A stretch of DNA of 38,511 bases from Bacteroidota bacterium (GTDB lineage Bacteria; Bacteroidota; Bacteroidia; Bacteroidales; VadinHA17): assembly GCA_011050615.1 (NCBI GenBank), contig DRFJ01000008.1, forward strand, positions 1 through 38,511. Reading direction: 5' to 3'. The notes beneath the pieces are model-generated. The model saw nothing but the letters and a program-made list of their open reading frames with translations. It was not told the origin of the DNA and did no database searches. Made by a program: the position numbers and the translations under genes. Below are positions 35,026 to 38,511 of this stretch, in pieces (position 1 is the stretch's first letter; each line of letters opens with the position of its first letter).

Positions 35026-37113
35026 ATGACAGAGCCTAATATCCCGTTTACACCAAAAGAAATTAGCTGGCTTTCATTCAACCACAGGGTTTTGCAGGAG
35101 GCTGACAATCCTGATGTACCTCTGATTGAAAGAATTAAATTCCTGGGTATTTATTCCAATAACCTGGATGAATTTTTCAGGGTAAGGGTTGCCACACTCA
35201 GGCGGATCGCCAAACTGGAAGAAGAATCTGATAATATTCTCGGCTACAGCGCTGAAGCAACTCTCAGGGAAGTAAACAGAATAGTCCTGCAGCAAAGGAT
35301 TGAATATGAGAATATTTATAAAAGGCTTATGAAAGATCTTGCAGAAAATAAGATCTATATAAGAAATGAAAAAGAACTTGGCCCCGGGCAGTGTAACTAC
35401 GTTAAAGACTATTTCAGTAAAAACCTTGCCCAGATCATAATGCCCTTTATGGTACGTAAAGAAAACAGGCTGCCAACATTAAAAGATGATGCAGTCTATC
35501 TGGCCGTAACCATTCGACATGCAAAAAAAACCAGGAAAGTGCGCTATGCCCTGATAGAGCTGCCCACTAACATACTCCCAAGATTTATAGAACTGCCCGG
35601 GGCAGGTGATGAGCATAACTATATCTTCCTTGACGATATAATCAGGCTGGGTCTTAAAGATATCTTCTATGTTTTCAAGAACAGTAATCTTGTTGCCCAT
35701 ACAATAAAACTAAACAAAGATGCCGAACTTGATATTGTTGACGATATCTCCGAATCATATATCGATAATGTAAACCGGAGTCTCAGCCAGAGGAAGGTTG
35801 CCACTCCCGTAAGGTTTGTATACGACAGGGAAATACCTCAGGAAACATTGAATATGCTTACTGAAAGGTTGAATTTCAGTAAGGATGATATCATGATTCC
35901 TGGTGGCAGGTACCATAACCTGAAAGACATGATAGACTTCCCTACACCTGAAGGCGCTGAACATTTCAGATATAAATCCCTGGCTCCGATAAAGCACAAG
36001 GACCTGGATCCCGGCACAAGTATATTATCAAATATCAGAAAAAAAGATATATTGCTCTTTTTTCCCTATCACTCATTTGATACCTTCATAAATCTCCTCA
36101 GGGAGTCTTCGCTGGACCCTTCCGTGAAAGATATTAAGATTACCCTCTACCGTATAGCCAAAAACAGTAATGTGGTCAACGCCCTGATTAATGCTGTACA
36201 TAACGGTAAATCGGTAACAGCAGTACTTGAACTGCAGGCACGGTTCGATGAAGAAGCCAACATTTACTGGAGCAACAGGCTCAGGGAAGAAGGAGTCAAG
36301 GTAATACACGGCGTTCCGGGCTTAAAGGTTCATGCCAAACTCTGCTTGATAACCAGGTATAAAGGCGACAATATTCAAAGGTATGCATGTGTGGGCAGTG
36401 GTAATTACAATGAAGAAACAGCCATGCAATACACCGATCACCTCCTGCTGACATCGGATACAAAAATTACCAATGAGGTAAGCAAAACCTTTGCTTTTTT
36501 TGAAAAAAACTATAAAAAAGAAAATTATTACCACATTATTGCATCTCCTTTTTACACAAGAACAAGGATATCAAGGCTTATAAAAAATGAGATAGAAAAT
36601 GCACGAAACGGTGATGAAGCCTATATTTATCTTAAGCTGAATAACCTGGCTGATAAAGATATTATTGAATTGCTTTATATGGCCAGTTGTGAAGGTGTGG
36701 ATGTAAGACTCAACATAAGGGGCATGTTTTCCCTGGTAACAGGCATCAGGGGTGTAAGCAATAACATTAAGGCAATCGGTATAGTTGACCGTTTTCTAGA
36801 ACACACAAGGATAATGATATTCTGCAATAAAGGCAATGAAAAGGTGTACCTTACCTCAGGTGATCTCATGACGAGAAACATTGAGAGAAGGGTTGAGATT
36901 GCATGTCCGATTCTTGACAATGACATAAAAAAGGAGCTACGTGAAATATTTGACTTACAATGGAATGATAATGTCAAAGCACGTATTCTGGATAAAAAAC
37001 TCCAGAACGTGATATCAAAAAACAATAAACCACCTCTGAGGTCACAGGTAGAGGTATATAATTACCTGAAAAACAAGCATGAATCACCTGAACCGGCAAA
37101 AGAAGAACAATAA
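35026..37113 (+). CDS. ppk1: Polyphosphate kinase 1
   Basis: The 695-residue enzyme makes inorganic polyphosphate from ATP, reversibly. The N domain begins ISWLSFNHRVLQEADN and NNLDEFFRVRVATL. The catalytic part contains His 436 in VHAKLCLI, the residue phosphorylated in this family, and His 593 in FLEHTRIMIF, the second conserved His. Arg and Glu residues of ELQARFDEEAN and CVGSGNYNEETA complete the site. The length and motif positions are those of E. coli PPK. It lies 8 bases after pfkA and 23 before the carboxylase gene, so the three form a probable operon. Confidence 0.96.
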   Translation: MTEPNIPFTPKEISWLSFNHRVLQEADNPDVPLIERIKFLGIYSNNLDEFFRVRVATLRRIAKLEEESDNILGYSAEATLREVNRIVLQQRIEYENIYKRLMKDLAENKIYIRNEKELGPGQCNYVKDYFSKNLAQIIMPFMVRKENRLPTLKDDAVYLAVTIRHAKKTRKVRYALIELPTNILPRFIELPGAGDEHNYIFLDDIIRLGLKDIFYVFKNSNLVAHTIKLNKDAELDIVDDISESYIDNVNRSLSQRKVATPVRFVYDREIPQETLNMLTERLNFSKDDIMIPGGRYHNLKDMIDFPTPEGAEHFRYKSLAPIKHKDLDPGTSILSNIRKKDILLFFPYHSFDTFINLLRESSLDPSVKDIKITLYRIAKNSNVVNALINAVHNGKSVTAVLELQARFDEEANIYWSNRLREEGVKVIHGVPGLKVHAKLCLITRYKGDNIQRYACVGSGNYNEETAMQYTDHLLLTSDTKITNEVSKTFAFFEKNYKKENYYHIIASPFYTRTRISRLIKNEIENARNGDEAYIYLKLNNLADKDIIELLYMASCEGVDVRLNIRGMFSLVTGIRGVSNNIKAIGIVDRFLEHTRIMIFCNKGNEKVYLTSGDLMTRNIERRVEIACPILDNDIKKELREIFDLQWNDNVKARILDKKLQNVISKNNKPPLRSQVEVYNYLKNKHESPEPAKEEQ

Positions 37114-37136
37114 TCAGGCAGCTAAAGCACAACAAA

Positions 37137-38511
37137 ATGGATATTGAAGGTAAATATTACAGATCATTTAAGAAAAGACTCAGGATGCTTGAAGAACAGC
37201 ATTCAAGGGAAAAGATTAAAAAGCAGCATGACAAAGGCAAGCTTACTGCACGGGAAAGACTTGATCTTCTGTTAGACGAAGAATCATTTGAAGAAATTGA
37301 TGCCTTTGTAGTTCCCGACACACAGGGTATAGAGTTCGGGAAGGTTGAGAAATACTTCGGTGACGGTGTAATAGCGGGTTATGGTAAAATTAACGGTCGC
37401 CTTGTGTTCATTTACGCACAGGATTTCACTATTATGGGTGGCTCTCTTGGCATAGTCCATGCAAACAAAATAGCCAAGACTCAGGAAATGGCACTCAAAA
37501 TGGGTGCCCCGATAATTGCTCTTATTGATTCAGGGGGAGCCCGCATACAGGAAGGTATAGCATCACTCAGCGGCTATGCAAGCATCTTCAGTAATATTAT
37601 CCGCTCATCGGGGATAATACCTCAGATTGCAGTTATAATGGGACCTGCTGCAGGCGGGGCAGTCTACTCCCCCGCCCTGATGGACTTTGTTTTTATGACA
37701 AGTTATACCAGCTATATGTTCGTAACAGGTCCCAACGTGGTAAAGGAAGTGCTTAATGAGGACGTAAGTTTTGAGGAGCTCGGAGGAGCCGAAGTCCATG
37801 CAAAGAAAAGCGGAGTGGCACATTTTATTTATGACGATGAAGAAAATACCCTGCTTGGCCTTAAAAAATTCTTTTCGTATATACCTTCCAACAATGTGGA
37901 AAATCCCCCGAAAATGGAAGATATTAATGATACGCCGGACATAAACAGGAAGCTGCTTGAAATAGTGCCTGACGATCCCAACAAGGCATATGACGTAAAA
38001 GAGGTAATAAATAATGTAGTCGACAGGGGAAGTTTTTTTGAAACATCTGAACTTTATGCCCAGAGCCTGATTACGGGCTTTGGACGTCTGGAGGGTAAGA
38101 CAATCGGAATAATTGCCAACCAGCCTAAAGTTCTTGCAGGTGTACTCGATATTAATTCATCAGATAAGGGCGCCAGGTTTATACGTTTCTGCGATTGCTT
38201 TAATATTCCCCTGCTCACATTTGAAGATGTACCGGGTTTCCTCCCGGGGATTGACCAGGAACACTCAGGAATCATAAGGCATGGAGCCAAACTCCTGTAT
38301 GCCTACAGTGAAGCTACTGTGCCAAAAATCACTGTGATACTGAGAAAATCATACGGCGGTGCCTATATAGTCATGAACAGTAAAAATCTTGGAGGCGACT
38401 TCAATTTTGCCTGGCCCACAGCAGAGATAGCCGTTATGGGGCCTGATGCTGCCGTTACCATATTGTATCGTAAGGAACTTGCAGAGGCGGAGGATCCCGC
38501 GAAGATGAAAT
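37137..38511 (+). CDS. Acyl-CoA carboxylase carboxyltransferase (propionyl/methylmalonyl-CoA type), 3' end beyond window
   Basis: An open frame starts at the ATG 37137 (MDIEGKYYRSFKKRLRMLEE) and runs off the end, covering 458 of about 515 residues. KQHDKGKLTARERLDLLLDE, the oxyanion region DSGGARIQEGIASLSGYA, GPAAGGAVYSPALMDFVFM, FVTGPNVVKEV and the second half with VPGFLPGIDQEHSGIIRHGAKLL-like residues (split here: VPGFLPGIDQE, HGAKLLYAYSEATVP) identify a carboxyltransferase beta subunit. It transfers carboxyl groups between biotin and propionyl-CoA or a related acyl-CoA, feeding or draining the succinate-propionate pathway. A biotin carboxylase or carrier partner, or the small decarboxylase subunits, would have to lie outside the window. 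Confidence 0.93.
   Translation, partial: MDIEGKYYRSFKKRLRMLEEQHSREKIKKQHDKGKLTARERLDLLLDEESFEEIDAFVVPDTQGIEFGKVEKYFGDGVIAGYGKINGRLVFIYAQDFTIMGGSLGIVHANKIAKTQEMALKMGAPIIALIDSGGARIQEGIASLSGYASIFSNIIRSSGIIPQIAVIMGPAAGGAVYSPALMDFVFMTSYTSYMFVTGPNVVKEVLNEDVSFEELGGAEVHAKKSGVAHFIYDDEENTLLGLKKFFSYIPSNNVENPPKMEDINDTPDINRKLLEIVPDDPNKAYDVKEVINNVVDRGSFFETSELYAQSLITGFGRLEGKTIGIIANQPKVLAGVLDINSSDKGARFIRFCDCFNIPLLTFEDVPGFLPGIDQEHSGIIRHGAKLLYAYSEATVPKITVILRKSYGGAYIVMNSKNLGGDFNFAWPTAEIAVMGPDAAVTILYRKELAEAEDPAKMK

Overview
The window looks like a chromosome segment of a Bacteroidetes bacterium, probably of the Bacteroidales/Marinilabiliales type. The evidence is a SusC/SusD outer-membrane pair, several lipoproteins with Bacteroidetes-style lipoboxes, weak Shine-Dalgarno sequences, AT-rich intergenic DNA, -7 elements of the TAnnTTTG type, and a three-gene proton-translocating transhydrogenase. 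No plasmid, phage or CRISPR structure is visible.

Layout. (1) 1-1428: the 3' part of a tRNA-Arg, its terminator, then mobile-element debris, including an IS1380-family transposase that has lost its catalytic middle. (2) 1429-8126: an MscS-type channel gene, a long GH130 enzyme, and a convergent three-gene operon of a two-domain GT4 protein, a short GH130 enzyme and a second GT4. This looks like a make-and-break module for an intracellular oligosaccharide, possibly mannose-based. (3) 8543-12329: pntAA-pntAB-pntB and a ChaN-like protein. (4) 12351-16276: a secreted alpha/beta hydrolase, an MFS transporter, and the scar of a lemA-TPM-TPM operon. There, a deletion joined a lemA fragment to the second half of a TPM gene, and the next TPM gene lost its middle. 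(5) 16330-31058: a large glycan-use locus. On the minus strand, in transcription order, are a GbsR/MarR-type regulator, a NagD-like phosphatase, a GH9 lipoprotein, a ROK protein without its zinc site, a 5'-truncated nagA, then SusC and SusD. Divergently on the plus strand are a sodium/solute symporter, an N-acetylhexosamine 1-kinase-like protein and a GH123-type lipoprotein. (6) 31081-33771: a secreted Asp-box repeat protein. (7) 33959-38511: a 6-phosphofructokinase, polyphosphate kinase 1 and an acyl-CoA carboxylase carboxyltransferase cut by the window end.

How the genes may work together. In region 5, SusC/SusD would import oligosaccharides, GH123 and GH9 would cut them, the symporter would carry the released sugar inward and the kinase would activate it at C1. 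The NagA branch through the 6-phosphate is broken in this copy. A palindrome GTTC-N10-GAAC lies both in the divergent regulator/symporter intergenic region and in front of susC. It is a good candidate for the shared operator of the local regulator.

The most interesting points are the shared operator, the GH130/GT4 module beside MscS, the lemA-TPM deletion scar, and the coherent decay of the GlcNAc-6-phosphate branch (truncated nagA and zinc-less ROK protein).
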